Positions 28,631 through 39,632 of a stretch of DNA of 64,000 bases are shown piece after piece. Within the stretch, counting starts at the first letter, position 1. Every line of letters starts with the position of its first letter. The stretch comes from Methyloversatilis discipulorum (GTDB taxonomy: Bacteria > Pseudomonadota > Gammaproteobacteria > Burkholderiales > Rhodocyclaceae). The translations under genes were made by a program, and so were the position numbers. The notes beneath the pieces are model-generated. The model was not told where the DNA came from. It saw only the letters and a program-made list of their open reading frames with translations, and ran no database searches. Location of the stretch: contig NZ_AZUP01000001.1 of the NCBI RefSeq assembly GCF_000527135.1, forward strand, positions 930,001 to 994,000, in the 5' to 3' direction.

Positions 28631-28658
28631 TTGATTCTTTCTCCCTGTCGGAGGCGCC

Positions 28659-31478
28659 TCAGCGCCCCACTCCTTCGAACGCTGCTTCGATGACCGCCTT
28701 CTGTTGCGCCAGATGCTTGGCGGCGTAGCCCACCGCGGGCGACGCCGATGCCGGACGCGACACCAGTTCCAGTTTCAGATCGCCCAGTGCCTTGCCGAGG
28801 AAGGCGCGGGAAATCAGCCAGTACCACATGCCCTGGTTGCGCGGCTCTTCCTGTACCCAGGTCACGCCCTTGGCATTCGGGTAGCGCACCAGCTGCGCCG
28901 AAAGCTCCGCACCGGGGAAGGGATAGGCCTGCTCCAGACGGAGGATGGCGACGTTCTTGATCTCCTGGGCGCGGCGATGAGCCAGCAGCTCGTAATAGAT
29001 CTTGCCGCTGCACAGGATGACGCGCTCGACGTCCTTCTCCTGCAGCGCGTCGACTTCCGGGATCACGGGCTGGAAGCGTCCGTCGGCCAGTTCATCCAGC
29101 GAAGACACGGCGTCCTTGTGACGCAGCAGCGACTTCGGCGTGATGATGACCAGCGGCTTGCGCACCTTGCGCAGCATCTGACGACGCAGCAGGTGGAACA
29201 CCTGCGCCGGCGTGGTCGGAATGGTGACCTGCCAGTTGTTCTCGGCCGACAGCTGCATGTAGCGCTCGATGCGCGCCGACGAGTGCTCCGGGCCCTGCCC
29301 TTCGTAGCCATGCGGCAGCATCATGGTGAGGCCGCACAGGCGACCCCATTTGGCTTCACCGGAGGCGATGAACTGGTCGAACACGACCTGGGCGCCATTG
29401 GCGAAATCGCCGAACTGCGCCTCCCACACCACCAGTTCGTTCGGTTCGGTGGTCGCGTAGCCGTATTCGAAGGCCAGCACGGCTTCTTCCGACAGCACCG
29501 AGTCGATCACGACGCACGGCGCCTGGTTTTCCTGCAGGTGCTGAAGCGGCATGTAATTGCCGCTGTCCCACTTCTCGCGCTTCTGGTCGTGCAGCACCGC
29601 GTGACGGTGGAAGAAGGTGCCGCGGCCGCAGTCTTCGCCGGACACGCGCACACCGTAACCTTCGACCAGCAGCGTCGCGTAGGCCAGGTTCTCACCCATG
29701 CCCCAGTCGACCGGCTGCGTGCCGGCAGCCATGCCGCGCCGGTCGTCGATGATCTTCTGCACGCGCGAGTGCAGCGAGAAACCCTCCGGCAGCGTCGTGA
29801 GCCGTTCGCCCAGACGCGCCAGTTCCTCGCGCGGCACGCGGGTGTCGCACTCATCGGTATAGGGCTGCTTCAGGAAGGGCGTCCAGTCCACCGCGAAGCG
29901 CCGCTGGTGGTTGGTGAGCACCGGGTTGCTGGCCAGACGACCTTCGTCCAGCGCGGCGCGGTAGTCGGCGATCATCCGCTCGGGTGCGGCCTCGTCGATG
30001 ATGCCAGCCGAGATCAGGCGGTCAGCGTACAGCTTGCGCGTGCCCGGGTGCGCGGCGATCTTCTTGTACATCAGCGGCTGCGTCACCATCGGCTCGTCCT
30101 GCTCGTTGTGACCGAGCTTGCGGTAGCAGATGATGTCGATCACCACGTCCTTCTTGAACTCGGCGCGGAATTCCATCGCCATCTTGGTGACGAAAGCCAC
30201 GGCCTCCGGGTCGTCGCCATTCACGTGGAAGATCGGCGCCTCGACCATCTTGAAGATGTCGGTGCAATAAAGCGAAGAGCGGTAGTCGCGCGGATCGGAG
30301 GTGGTGAAACCGATCTGGTTGTTCACGATGATGTGAACGGTGCCGCCGACGCCGTAACCGCGCGTCTGCGAGAAGTTCAGCATTTCCTGGTTCACGCCCT
30401 GACCGGCGACGGCGGCGTCGCCATGCAGGATGACCGGTATGACCTGGGTGCCGGTCTTGTCGCCGCGGCGGCGCTGGCGCGCGTACACCGAACCGACCAC
30501 CACCGGGTTAACGATTTCCAGGTGCGACGGATTGAAGGCCAGCGTCAGGTGCACCGGGCCGGCCGAGGTGCTGACGTCGGACGAGAAGCCCATGTGGTAC
30601 TTCACGTCACCGGCCGACAGGTCGGACGCCGCCTTGCCTTCGAATTCGGAGAACAGCATCGACGGCGCCTTGCCCAGCGTGTTCACGAGCACGTTGAGGC
30701 GGCCGCGGTGGGCCATGCCGATGACGATTTCCTGTGCGCCCTGGCCGGCGGCCACGCGCACCAGTTCGTCCATCGCGACGATGGTCGATTCGCCGCCTTC
30801 GAGCGAGAAGCGCTTCTGGCCGACGTATTTGGTATGCAGGTAACGCTCCAGCGTTTCTGCCGCGGTGGTGCGCTCGAGGAAGCGCTTGCGGTCGTCGGCG
30901 CTGTAGCCGTAGTTGCCGCGCATCGGCTCCAGACGCGACTGGATCCAGCGCTTCTGGGCGATGTCGGCCATGTACATGTATTCGGCGCCGATGCTGCCGC
31001 AATACACCTGGCGGACCGCTTCGAGGATTTCGCGCAGGCTGGCGCGATCTTCGGGCGGGAAGCGGAAGGAACCGGTGCTGAAGCTGTCGTTCAGGTCGGC
31101 TTCGGTGAAGCCGTAGTGCGAGGGCTCGAGTTCGGAAATATCCGGGCGCTCGGCGCGCTTGAGCGGATCGAGCTGGGCCCAGCGGTTACCGAGGAAGCGG
31201 TAGGCATTGATCATCTGCAGCACGCCGACCTGACGCTTGTCGTCGCCGCTGGCGGCCGCGATGCGGACCGGGCCGCGCTTGGCCAGTTCGGCGAACGAAG
31301 CGACGACCGGGGCGTGCGCCACGTCACTGGCAGCGCCGGGCAGATGCTGGAGGGATTCGAAATAGGTACGCCAGGCGTCCGGCACTGAACCGGGGTTGGC
31401 GAGGTAGGACTCGTACAGTTCCTCGACGAAGGGCGCATTGCCCCCGAAGAGGTAGGAATGGCTCAACATGTGCATCAT
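28659..31478 (-). CDS. sucA: 2-oxoglutarate dehydrogenase E1 component
   Basis: 939 residues, the usual length. The N-terminal E2-binding peptide ([19 protein letters not shown]), thiamine diphosphate site ([24 protein letters not shown]) and transketolase-like C-half ([17 protein letters not shown]) are intact. It decarboxylates 2-oxoglutarate and passes the succinyl unit to OdhB. The ATG is preceded by GGAGGAG (31485-31491). The leader between gltA and sucA is 186 bases and contains a hairpin immediately 5' of the ribosome site. Confidence 0.98.
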   Translation of the reverse strand: MMHMLSHSYLFGGNAPFVEELYESYLANPGSVPDAWRTYFESLQHLPGAASDVAHAPVVASFAELAKRGPVRIAAASGDDKRQVGVLQMINAYRFLGNRWAQLDPLKRAERPDISELEPSHYGFTEADLNDSFSTGSFRFPPEDRASLREILEAVRQVYCGSIGAEYMYMADIAQKRWIQSRLEPMRGNYGYSADDRKRFLERTTAAETLERYLHTKYVGQKRFSLEGGESTIVAMDELVRVAAGQGAQEIVIGMAHRGRLNVLVNTLGKAPSMLFSEFEGKAASDLSAGDVKYHMGFSSDVSTSAGPVHLTLAFNPSHLEIVNPVVVGSVYARQRRRGDKTGTQVIPVILHGDAAVAGQGVNQEMLNFSQTRGYGVGGTVHIIVNNQIGFTTSDPRDYRSSLYCTDIFKMVEAPIFHVNGDDPEAVAFVTKMAMEFRAEFKKDVVIDIICYRKLGHNEQDEPMVTQPLMYKKIAAHPGTRKLYADRLISAGIIDEAAPERMIADYRAALDEGRLASNPVLTNHQRRFAVDWTPFLKQPYTDECDTRVPREELARLGERLTTLPEGFSLHSRVQKIIDDRRGMAAGTQPVDWGMGENLAYATLLVEGYGVRVSGEDCGRGTFFHRHAVLHDQKREKWDSGNYMPLQHLQENQAPCVVIDSVLSEEAVLAFEYGYATTEPNELVVWEAQFGDFANGAQVVFDQFIASGEAKWGRLCGLTMMLPHGYEGQGPEHSSARIERYMQLSAENNWQVTIPTTPAQVFHLLRRQMLRKVRKPLVIITPKSLLRHKDAVSSLDELADGRFQPVIPEVDALQEKDVERVILCSGKIYYELLAHRRAQEIKNVAILRLEQAYPFPGAELSAQLVRYPNAKGVTWVQEEPRNQGMWYWLISRAFLGKALGDLKLELVSRPASASPAVGYAAKHLAQQKAVIEAAFEGVGR

Positions 31479-31484
31479 GACTCG

Positions 31485-31647
31485 CTCCTCCGCCCGGGGA
31501 TGCCCGGGTTTGTTGTCGCGTCTTTCCGCGCGGTCGGGGAACGTGGCGCCAGTCGTGCCGCGCCCCCTTCCGTCTCGCGGAAATTCGAGAAGGCCTGCTG
31601 CATGCGGTATTGATTATTTACCCCGCGGCGTCCGCCAGGCCGCGGGG
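31485..31647 (-). promoter_or_regulatory. structured gltA-sucA intergenic leader
   Basis: Going along the minus strand, a CCCCGCGG / CCGCGGGG stem (31621-31647) follows gltA and may end part of its transcripts. An imperfect CGCG stem lies near 31517-31532. A CCCGGG-4-CCCGGG hairpin (31493-31508) sits directly before the sucA ribosome site (31485-31491). Such placement could expose or hide the ribosome site. Burkholderiales have a named sucA leader RNA, but I cannot show that this is the same structure. Confidence 0.4.
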
Positions 31648-31664
31648 CTCTCTGCTGCGGTGAA

Positions 31665-32957
<1,293 letters not shown>

Positions 32958-33007
32958 GTCTAACCTCTTCACTTCCTCAAAAATGCCCGGGCCGAAACCA
33001 GTGCGCG

Positions 33008-33268
33008 TCAGACTGCGCGCAGCAGATCGACCATCCCCTTCAGGCGCGGCTCCTCACATTCTTCGCGCCCGCTGACAATCGCCAACAAGGTGATGTCGTC
33101 GTAATGGAGCAGTTCGAACAGCTCTGCCCTCTGTTGTTCACTCAACTCCTCCAGCAACCCTCCCTCGACGACGCGCTGCAGGACCAGATCGAGCTCGAGC
33201 AGCCCGCGCCGGCAATGCCAGCGCAGACGTCCCATATTGACCTGCTGGTCGTTGGCCGCGTCGTCCAT
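33008..33268 (-). CDS. sdhE: succinate dehydrogenase flavinylation factor SdhE
   Basis: 86 residues with the conserved RGxxE motif ([13 protein letters not shown]) and the acidic C-terminal helix ([21 protein letters not shown]). SdhE promotes covalent FAD attachment to SdhA. It starts two bases after the sdhB stop, so it is translated with the complex it assembles. Confidence 0.94.
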   Translation of the reverse strand: MDDAANDQQVNMGRLRWHCRRGLLELDLVLQRVVEGGLLEELSEQQRAELFELLHYDDITLLAIVSGREECEEPRLKGMVDLLRAV

Positions 33269-33270
33269 GA

Positions 33271-33981
33271 TCAGACTGCCCTGCGGACCATCATGTCCTT
33301 GATCTTGCCGATGGCGCGCGTCGGGTTAAGACCCTTCGGGCACACATCGACGCAGTTCATGATGGTGTGGCAGCGGAACAGGCGATACGGGTCTTCCAGG
33401 TTGTCCAGACGTTCGCTGGTGGCCTGGTCGCGCGTATCGGCGATGAAACGGTAGGCGGCCAGCAGACCAGCCGGGCCGACGAACTTGTCCGGGTTCCACC
33501 AGAACGACGGGCAGGAGGTCGAGCAGCAGGCACAGAGAATGCACTCGTACAGGCCGTTCAGTTCCTCGCGGTCTTCCGGCGACTGCAGGCGCTCGCGCTC
33601 GGGCGGATGTTCCTCGTTGATCAGGTAAGGCTTGATCGAGTGGTACTGCTTGAAGAACTGGGTCATGTCGACGATGAGGTCGCGCACGACCGGCAGGCCG
33701 GGCAGCGGACGCAGCACCACCGGCGACTGCAGGTCCTTCATGTCGGTCAGACAGGCCAGACCGTTCTTGCCATTGATGTTCATCGCGTCCGAACCGCACA
33801 CGCCTTCGCGGCAGGAGCGGCGGAAGGACAGCGAGTCGTCCTTGTCCTTCAGCTTGACCAGCGCGTCGAGCAGCTTGCGTTCGGTGCCGTCGAGATCGAT
33901 GGAAATCGACTGCATGTAGGGCTTTTCGTCGCGGTCCGGGTCGAAGCGGTAGATACTGAATTCGACAGTACGGGCAGTCAT
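33271..33981 (-). CDS. sdhB: succinate dehydrogenase iron-sulfur subunit
   Basis: 236 residues with three cluster-binding sets: [19 protein letters not shown] plus a distal Cys for [2Fe-2S], [13 protein letters not shown] for [4Fe-4S], and [17 protein letters not shown] for [3Fe-4S]. It carries electrons from FADH2 in SdhA to ubiquinone at the membrane anchor. It lies ten bases after sdhA, in the operon order C-D-A-B-E. Confidence 0.98.
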   Translation of the reverse strand: MTARTVEFSIYRFDPDRDEKPYMQSISIDLDGTERKLLDALVKLKDKDDSLSFRRSCREGVCGSDAMNINGKNGLACLTDMKDLQSPVVLRPLPGLPVVRDLIVDMTQFFKQYHSIKPYLINEEHPPERERLQSPEDREELNGLYECILCACCSTSCPSFWWNPDKFVGPAGLLAAYRFIADTRDQATSERLDNLEDPYRLFRCHTIMNCVDVCPKGLNPTRAIGKIKDMMVRRAV

Positions 33982-33991
33982 GCTGTGATCC

Positions 33992-35779
33992 TCAGTAGGC
34001 GCGCTTCTTCAGCGCGATGGTGTCAACCGTGAGCGGCTTCATGTTCACCGGCTTGTACTCGAGCTTGTTGCCCTCGCGGTGCCACAGCGTGTGCTTGAGC
34101 CAGTTCACGTCGTCGCGGCCGTCCGGACGTTCCGGGGTGTCGGTCGCGTCGTCGCGCACGTGGGCGCCACGCGATTCGGTGCGCGCGTTGGCCGACACGA
34201 TGGTCGCCTTGGCCACCTCGATCAGGTTGTCCAGTTCCAGCGCCTCCAGGCGGGCGGTGTTGAACACCTTGGACTTGTCCTTGATTTCGGTCGTGGCAGC
34301 CACCTTCTCGATGTCGAGAATCTTGGTCACGCCTTCGGCCAGCATGTCCTTGAAGCGGAACACGCCGCAGTGCGCCTGCATCGTGCGCTGCATGGCCAGA
34401 CGGGTTGCACCAACCGCCGCACCATCCTTCTGGTTGTCCAGACGGTTGATGCGCGACAGCGAGTAGTCGGCAGCGTTGGCCGGCAGCGGCTTGTGTGCGG
34501 CCGGCTGGGCCTTGATGTACTCGACCATCGACTCGCCGGCCGACTTGCCGAACACCAGCAGGTCGAGCAGCGAGTTGGTGCCCAGGCGGTTGGCGCCGTG
34601 CACCGAAGCACAGGCACATTCGCCGGCGGCGTAGAAGCCTTTCACCGGCACGCTCGGGTTGCCGTCCTTTGGCACCACGACTTCACCGTTGTAATTGGTC
34701 GGGATGCCGCCCATCTGGTAATGGCAGGTCGGCACCACCGGCAGCGGTTCCTTGATCGCGTCGACACCGGCGAACTGGATGCCGATCTCGCGGATGCCCG
34801 GCAGGCGCTTCATGATGGTGGCCGGGTCGAGGTGGGTGATGTCCAGCATCACGTGGTCCTTGTTCGGACCGCAGCCGCGACCTTCGTTGATTTCGGTCAC
34901 CATGGCACGCGACACCACGTCACGCGACGCCAGGTCCTTGGCGTTCGGCGCATAGCGTTCCATGAAACGCTCGCCCGAGGCGTTGCGCAGGATGCCGCCT
35001 TCGCCGCGCACGCCTTCGGTGATCAGCACGCCGGCACCGGCCACGCCGGTCGGGTGGAACTGCCAGAACTCCATGTCCTCGAGCGGGATGCCGGCACGCG
35101 CCGCCATGCCCACACCGTCACCGGTGTTGATGAAGGCGTTGGTCGAGCTGTAATAGATGCGGCCGGCGCCGCCGGTTGCGAACAGCACGGCCTTGGCGTG
35201 GAACACGAACACTTCGCCCGTTTCCATTTCCATCGCGGTCACGCCGACCACGTCGCCCTCTTCGTCGCGGATCAGGTCCAGCGCCATCCATTCGATGAAG
35301 AACTGGGTGTTGGCCTTGACGTTGCGCTGGTACATCGCGTGCAGCATCGCGTGACCTGTGCGGTCGGCGGCAGCACAGGAGCGACGGACCGGCTTCTCGC
35401 CGAAGTTCGACATGTGGCCGCCGAACGGGCGCTGATAGATCTTGCCGCTGTCGAGGCGGTCGAAGGGCATGCCGTAGTGTTCGAGCTCGATCACCACCTC
35501 ATTGGCCTTGCGGCACATGAATTCGATCGCGTCCTGGTCGCCGAGCCAGTCGGAACCCTTGACCGTGTCGTACATGTGCCAGTGCCAGTGATCCTCTTCC
35601 GAGTTGCCGAGCGAGGCGGCCACGCCGCCCTGCGCCGCAACGGTGTGCGAACGGGTCGGGAACACCTTGGAAATCACGGCGGTGCGCAGGCCGGCTTCTG
35701 ACAGCTGGATGGCGGCGCGCAGACCGGCGCCACCGGCGCCGACGATGACTGCATCAAACTTGCGGACAGGTACGCTCAC
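33992..35779 (-). CDS. sdhA: succinate dehydrogenase flavoprotein subunit
   Basis: It has 595 residues from a GTG start. The FAD-binding [20 protein letters not shown] and the covalently flavinylated His45 ([11 protein letters not shown]) are seen. Catalytic regions QFHPTG, HxxxR-type MPTNYNG surroundings and the [17 protein letters not shown] motif also fit. It oxidises succinate to fumarate on the cytosolic face of the inner membrane. The GTG directly abuts the sdhD stop (TAA then GTG), with GGAG close upstream. Confidence 0.98.
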   Translation of the reverse strand: MSVPVRKFDAVIVGAGGAGLRAAIQLSEAGLRTAVISKVFPTRSHTVAAQGGVAASLGNSEEDHWHWHMYDTVKGSDWLGDQDAIEFMCRKANEVVIELEHYGMPFDRLDSGKIYQRPFGGHMSNFGEKPVRRSCAAADRTGHAMLHAMYQRNVKANTQFFIEWMALDLIRDEEGDVVGVTAMEMETGEVFVFHAKAVLFATGGAGRIYYSSTNAFINTGDGVGMAARAGIPLEDMEFWQFHPTGVAGAGVLITEGVRGEGGILRNASGERFMERYAPNAKDLASRDVVSRAMVTEINEGRGCGPNKDHVMLDITHLDPATIMKRLPGIREIGIQFAGVDAIKEPLPVVPTCHYQMGGIPTNYNGEVVVPKDGNPSVPVKGFYAAGECACASVHGANRLGTNSLLDLLVFGKSAGESMVEYIKAQPAAHKPLPANAADYSLSRINRLDNQKDGAAVGATRLAMQRTMQAHCGVFRFKDMLAEGVTKILDIEKVAATTEIKDKSKVFNTARLEALELDNLIEVAKATIVSANARTESRGAHVRDDATDTPERPDGRDDVNWLKHTLWHREGNKLEYKPVNMKPLTVDTIALKKRAY

Positions 35780-36124
35780 TTACAGTCTCCAGAGAACTTG
35801 GGCTGCCCAGCCCAGATAACCGATCAGGGCAAGCAAGGTCACCGCGTGCAGCACGACGCGCACGCCGGTGGGCTTGATGTAGTCCATGTAGATGTCGCGC
35901 ACGCCAACCCAGGCGTGGTACATCAGCGACGCGAAGAACAGGAAGGTCGCGAAGCGCATGAACCCACCAGCGAACAGACCGTGCCAGTTCTCATAGTTCA
36001 GTTCGCCCATCGACAGCACGCCGACCGCGAAGATGAGCGTGTAGACCGCCATCACGACGGCCGTGATGCGCTGACCCAGCCAGTCCTTCAGCCCGTAGTG
36101 GGCACCGACAACGACACGATTCAC
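35780..36124 (-). CDS. sdhD: succinate dehydrogenase membrane anchor subunit D
   Basis: 114 residues from a GTG (36124) overlapping the sdhC TGA as GTGA, which shows translational coupling. Three membrane helices and the region ASLMYHAWVGVRDIYMDYIKP with the haem-region histidine are visible. Together with SdhC it anchors SdhAB and forms the quinone site. The frame stays open further upstream inside sdhC, but the family N-terminus (RVVVGAHYGLKDWLGQRITA) fits this start. Confidence 0.94.
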   Translation of the reverse strand: MNRVVVGAHYGLKDWLGQRITAVVMAVYTLIFAVGVLSMGELNYENWHGLFAGGFMRFATFLFFASLMYHAWVGVRDIYMDYIKPTGVRVVLHAVTLLALIGYLGWAAQVLWRL

Positions 36125-36507
36125 CACAGTTTCACCCCCAGGATCACGGTAAGCGTCAGGCTGACCACCAGCACGGCGACCGAACTCTTGCGCGCGGTGG
36201 CGAGTTCGAGGCCCTTGTGCATGTCGAGCAGCAGGAAGCGGACGCCGGCACAGAAGTGATGCAGGTAGGCCCACATCAGGCCGAGCAGCAGCAGCTTGGC
36301 CAGCGGATGACCGACCACCGCGCTGAACGATTCGAAGGTGTCCGGCGAACCCAGGCTGGCGTCGAACAGCCACAGCAGCAGCGGCAGACAGAGGAAAAGG
36401 CCGGCACCGCTGATGCGGTGAAGGATGGACACGATGCCCGGCAACGGCAGGCGTATCGCCGTCAGCTGGAGGTGCTTCGGTCTGGTCTTGCTGGCTGTAT
36501 TGGCCAT
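36121..36507 (-). CDS. sdhC: succinate dehydrogenase cytochrome b556 subunit
   Basis: 128 residues with three membrane helices. The quinone/haem motifs SILHRISGAGLF and the later YLHHFCAGVRFLLLDMHKG with its haem His are present. It is the first structural gene of sdhCDAB and lies 54 bases after the gntR-type regulator. AGGAGAG precedes its ATG. Confidence 0.96.
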   Translation of the reverse strand: MANTASKTRPKHLQLTAIRLPLPGIVSILHRISGAGLFLCLPLLLWLFDASLGSPDTFESFSAVVGHPLAKLLLLGLMWAYLHHFCAGVRFLLLDMHKGLELATARKSSVAVLVVSLTLTVILGVKLW

Positions 36508-36561
36508 CTGGCTCGCTCTCCTGGAAAAAGTCGTGTCACATGCCGGTCGTCGCCGGCTCCG

Positions 36562-37290
36562 TCAATTCAGGTTGTTCAGGTAATAGTGGTCCGCCGTCGA
36601 ACACAGTCCGCGGCGCCACTCGACCGGCTTGTCGTCATAGGTATAGGCAACGCGCTCGACCGACAGCAAAGGGCTGCCTTCCTGCACTTCGAGGTAATCC
36701 GCGCTCTGGCGGTCGGCCGCGACCGCGCGCAGACGCTCTTCGGCGCGCACCATGCGCACGCCGAAACGGGTTTCGAAGAAGGAATAGAGCGAACCCTGCT
36801 GCTCCTTGAGCACGTCGAGATTGAGCCCGGGAAAGAGGTCGCCGCGCAGGTAGATTTCGTCGATCACCACCGGCTTGCCGGCGAACTTCAGAAGGCGGCG
36901 CACGATGATGATCTGCGAGCCGACCTCGACGTCCAGCGTGCGGGCGACTTCCTGGCCGGCGCGCGCGCGCCAGCATTCGAGCGGCACGCTCTGCGAGGTT
37001 TCTATCGTGCCGTTGATTGGCGCGAGACGGAGAAAACGGAAGAATGCGCGGGGATCGTGATGCGTCGCAACAAAGGTGCCCTTACCCTGTTTGCGTACCA
37101 GCAGGTTGTCCGCCGCCATCTCGTCGATGGCCTTGCGCACCGTCCCCTGACTCACGTTGAAGCGCTGGGCGAGTTCGGTTTCGCTCGGGATCGCCTCACC
37201 CGGACGCCATTCGCCACTCTGCAATGCCTGCGTGAGCAAGCCGCGTATCTGCCGATACAGCGGGCTGAAGGTGGGGGATTCCTGTGCCAT
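36562..37290 (-). CDS. GntR/HutC-family transcriptional regulator upstream of sdh
   Basis: 242 residues. The N-terminal winged helix-turn-helix (about 15-75) contains AIPSETELAQRFNVSQGTVRKAIDEM. A C-terminal UTRA effector domain binds small organic ligands. It lies directly ahead of sdhC on the same strand and is divergent from mdh, so it likely controls these TCA genes and itself. The ligand may be a TCA or carboxylate metabolite, which is inference. A candidate palindromic operator lies in the gntR-mdh gap. Confidence 0.9.
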   Translation of the reverse strand: MAQESPTFSPLYRQIRGLLTQALQSGEWRPGEAIPSETELAQRFNVSQGTVRKAIDEMAADNLLVRKQGKGTFVATHHDPRAFFRFLRLAPINGTIETSQSVPLECWRARAGQEVARTLDVEVGSQIIIVRRLLKFAGKPVVIDEIYLRGDLFPGLNLDVLKEQQGSLYSFFETRFGVRMVRAEERLRAVAADRQSADYLEVQEGSPLLSVERVAYTYDDKPVEWRRGLCSTADHYYLNNLN

Positions 37291-37341
37291 GCAACAATTT
37301 CAGCACAGAAATCCTGTCACGTCTACATCGTGTCTGATGTC

Positions 37342-37356
37342 TTATATATGATATAA
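37342..37356. promoter_or_regulatory. AT-rich palindrome between gntR and mdh, candidate GntR operator and promoter
   Basis: TTATA-N5-TATAA at 37342-37356 stands out in GC-rich surroundings. It provides -10-like sequence on both strands (GATATAAAT rightward, TATATAAG leftward). GntR-family operators are commonly short AT-rich palindromes of this kind. Binding of the neighbouring regulator is predicted, not shown. Confidence 0.55.
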
Positions 37357-37513
37357 ATTGATGCCGTGCAAAAACGCACTTTCCGGCCGGCCAGCCCCGG
37401 TTGCGAACGCCGATTTTTGTGCTGTGTGTCAAAACCGCCGCGGGTCGACCATAATTCGGCCCGCGCACAACGCACTGATAACGCCCCGTCCCATCCTCAG
37501 ACAGGAGACCACC

Positions 37514-38506
37514 ATGTCAAAGACGCCTCTTCGCGTCGCGGTGACCGGCGCTGCCGGTCAAATCGGCTACGCCCTGCTGTTCCGTATCGCCAGCGGTGAA
37601 ATGCTCGGCAAGGACCAGCCGGTCATTCTTCAACTGCTCGACCTGCCGCAGGCCCAGAAGGCGCTGACCGGTGTGATGATGGAACTGGACGACTGCGCCT
37701 TCCCGCTGCTCGCCGGCATGATCGCCACCGACGACCCGAACGTCGCGTTCAAGGACGCCGACTTCGCGCTGCTGGTCGGCGCCCGCCCGCGCGGCCCCGG
37801 CATGGAGCGCAAGGACCTGCTGACCGAAAACGCCAAGATCTTCACCGTGCAGGGCGCGGCCATCGGCCAGAACGCCTCGCCGAACTGCAAGATCCTTGTG
37901 GTCGGCAACCCCTGCAACACCAACGCCTACATCGCGATGAAGACGGCCGCCAAGGCCGGTGGCCGCGTGCCGGCGAAGAACTTCACCGCCATGCTGCGTC
38001 TGGACCACAACCGCGCGCTGTCGCAGCTGTCGGCCAAGATCGGCCGCCCGGTGTCGTCGTTCAAGACGATGACCGTGTGGGGCAACCACAGCCCGACGAT
38101 GTACGCCGACTACCGCTTCGCCACCTCGAACGGCGACAGCGTCGCCCAGCTGGTGAACGATCAGGAATGGAATGCAAAGACCTTCCTGCCGACCGTCGGC
38201 AAGCGTGGCGCCGCCATCATCGAGGCCCGTGGCCTGTCGTCGGCCGCCTCGGCCGCCAACGCCGCGATCGACCACATGCGCGACTGGCACCTCGGCTCGA
38301 ACGGTGACTGGGTCACCATGGGCGTGCCGTCCGACGGTTCCTACGGCATCCCGGAAGGCCTGGTGTTCGGCTTCCCCTGCATCTGCGCCAACGGCGAATA
38401 CACCATCGTCAAGGGTCTGGAGATCGACGAGTTCTCCAAGCCTTACGTCGCCAAGACGCTGGCCGAACTGGAAGAGGAGCGCGCCGGCGTCGCCGACCTG
38501 CTCTGA
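37514..38506 (+). CDS. mdh: malate dehydrogenase
   Basis: 330 residues from ATG 37514 with AGGAGA ten bases ahead. The NAD-binding [21 protein letters not shown], substrate arginines in [24 protein letters not shown] and the catalytic His in [13 protein letters not shown] identify the larger, LDH-like cytosolic MDH form. It interconverts malate and oxaloacetate. It is divergent from gntR across the palindromic region and is followed by an intrinsic terminator, so it is mainly monocistronic. Confidence 0.98.
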   Translation: MSKTPLRVAVTGAAGQIGYALLFRIASGEMLGKDQPVILQLLDLPQAQKALTGVMMELDDCAFPLLAGMIATDDPNVAFKDADFALLVGARPRGPGMERKDLLTENAKIFTVQGAAIGQNASPNCKILVVGNPCNTNAYIAMKTAAKAGGRVPAKNFTAMLRLDHNRALSQLSAKIGRPVSSFKTMTVWGNHSPTMYADYRFATSNGDSVAQLVNDQEWNAKTFLPTVGKRGAAIIEARGLSSAASAANAAIDHMRDWHLGSNGDWVTMGVPSDGSYGIPEGLVFGFPCICANGEYTIVKGLEIDEFSKPYVAKTLAELEEERAGVADLL

Positions 38507-38585
38507 TCTGCCGGTCATGTGCGCCCGTTCCGGATCACCCCGCTCTGCCGGGTCGATCCGGGGGCGTACAGGCTTGAATCGAAAG

Positions 38586-38615
38586 AAGCGGCCCGGTAAC
38601 GTGGCCGCTTTTTTT
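38586..38615 (+). terminator. intrinsic terminator after mdh
   Basis: AAGCGGCC / GGCCGCTT stem with a 9-base loop followed by TTTTT. It lies 80 bases after the mdh stop and 18 bases before the next start codon. Confidence 0.9.
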
Positions 38616-38632
38616 ATGCCGGAGTTGTCCGC

Positions 38633-39625
38633 ATGAATGCTGCCGTCCATCCGCGCGAGGTGCTGTACAAGGGCGACAAGCCCTTCCCCATCCTGCCCGC
38701 CGTCGACCACTACGCCGGCTCGGAAAAGCTGATGCGCAAGGCGCTCGCGCTGCAGGCCGAACTGGGTCCGATCTTCGACGTCACCTGCGACTGCGAGGAC
38801 GGCGCGGCCGCCGGCAACGAGGTCGAGCACCGCAAGCTGTGCGCGTCCGTGATCGCCGGTGAGGACAACCGCTACAACCGTGTCGGCGTGCGCATCCACG
38901 ACGTGACGCACGCCCACTGGAAGGCCGACATGGACTTGATCGTCGGCGAAGCCGGCGACAAGCTCGCCTTCATCACGCTGCCCAAGGCGCGCTCGGCCGA
39001 CGACGTGCGCGTGCAGCTCGACTGGCTGCGCACCTGCGAAACGATGGCCGGCCTGAAGCGCAGCATTCCGGTGCACGTGCTGATCGAAAGCCATGGCGCG
39101 CTGCGCGAGGTGTGGAACATCGCCGCGATGGAGCGCGTGGAGTCGATAGATCTCGGCCTGATGGACTTCGTCAGCGCCCACCACGGGGCACTGCCGGGCG
39201 ACGCGATGAAGAGCCCGACCCAGTTCGAACACCCCATCATCGTGCGCACCAAGTGCGAGATCGCCGCCGCGGCGCACGGCTGCGGCGTGGTGCCGACGCA
39301 CAACGTCACCACCGAAATCCGCGACATCGACTTCATCCGCAACGACGCCCGCCTGGCGCGCCGCCAGTTCGGCTTCATGCGCATGTGGAGCATCCATCCG
39401 AACCAGATCCTGCCCATCGTCGAAGAAATGCGGCCCGACTTCAGCGAGGTCGAGGACGCCATCGCCATCCTCTGCGGTGCGCAGGACGCGAGCTGGGGCC
39501 CGACCCGGCACCACGACACGCTGCACGACCGCGCCTCCTATCGCTACTATTGGGAGTTGCTCGCCCGCGCGCACACCACCGGCGTCAGTCTGCCCGACGA
39601 CGTGCGCAGTCGATTCTTCGCTTGA
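38633..39625 (+). CDS. HpcH/HpaI aldolase/citrate-lyase-beta family CoA-ester lyase
   Basis: 330 residues of the CitE/malyl-CoA lyase type. Visible family features are the metal-binding and CoA-binding stretch DVTCDCEDGAAAGNE, RVGVRIHD, VHVLIESHGALREV and MRMWSIHPNQILPIVEE. It probably cleaves or hydrolyses a malyl-CoA-like ester. The substrate cannot be read from sequence, and citrate lyase itself is unlikely without CitD/CitF nearby. It follows mdh beyond a terminator, and the cyclase gene starts seven bases after it. Confidence 0.85.
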   Translation: MNAAVHPREVLYKGDKPFPILPAVDHYAGSEKLMRKALALQAELGPIFDVTCDCEDGAAAGNEVEHRKLCASVIAGEDNRYNRVGVRIHDVTHAHWKADMDLIVGEAGDKLAFITLPKARSADDVRVQLDWLRTCETMAGLKRSIPVHVLIESHGALREVWNIAAMERVESIDLGLMDFVSAHHGALPGDAMKSPTQFEHPIIVRTKCEIAAAAHGCGVVPTHNVTTEIRDIDFIRNDARLARRQFGFMRMWSIHPNQILPIVEEMRPDFSEVEDAIAILCGAQDASWGPTRHHDTLHDRASYRYYWELLARAHTTGVSLPDDVRSRFFA

Positions 39626-39632
39626 AGGAACC

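Noticed and set aside
28704..31388. Very long open frame antisense to sucA (and similar ones opposite the GGDEF-EAL, aminotransferase and sdhA genes)
   Set aside because: High third-position GC leaves the opposite strand free of stops. The translations are low-complexity His/Gln/Arg-rich with no domain, while the sense frames encode full conserved proteins.
38633..39625. Citrate lyase beta subunit as part of citrate fermentation
   Set aside because: No citD, citF, citC or citG nearby; more likely a malyl-CoA-type lyase or thioesterase.
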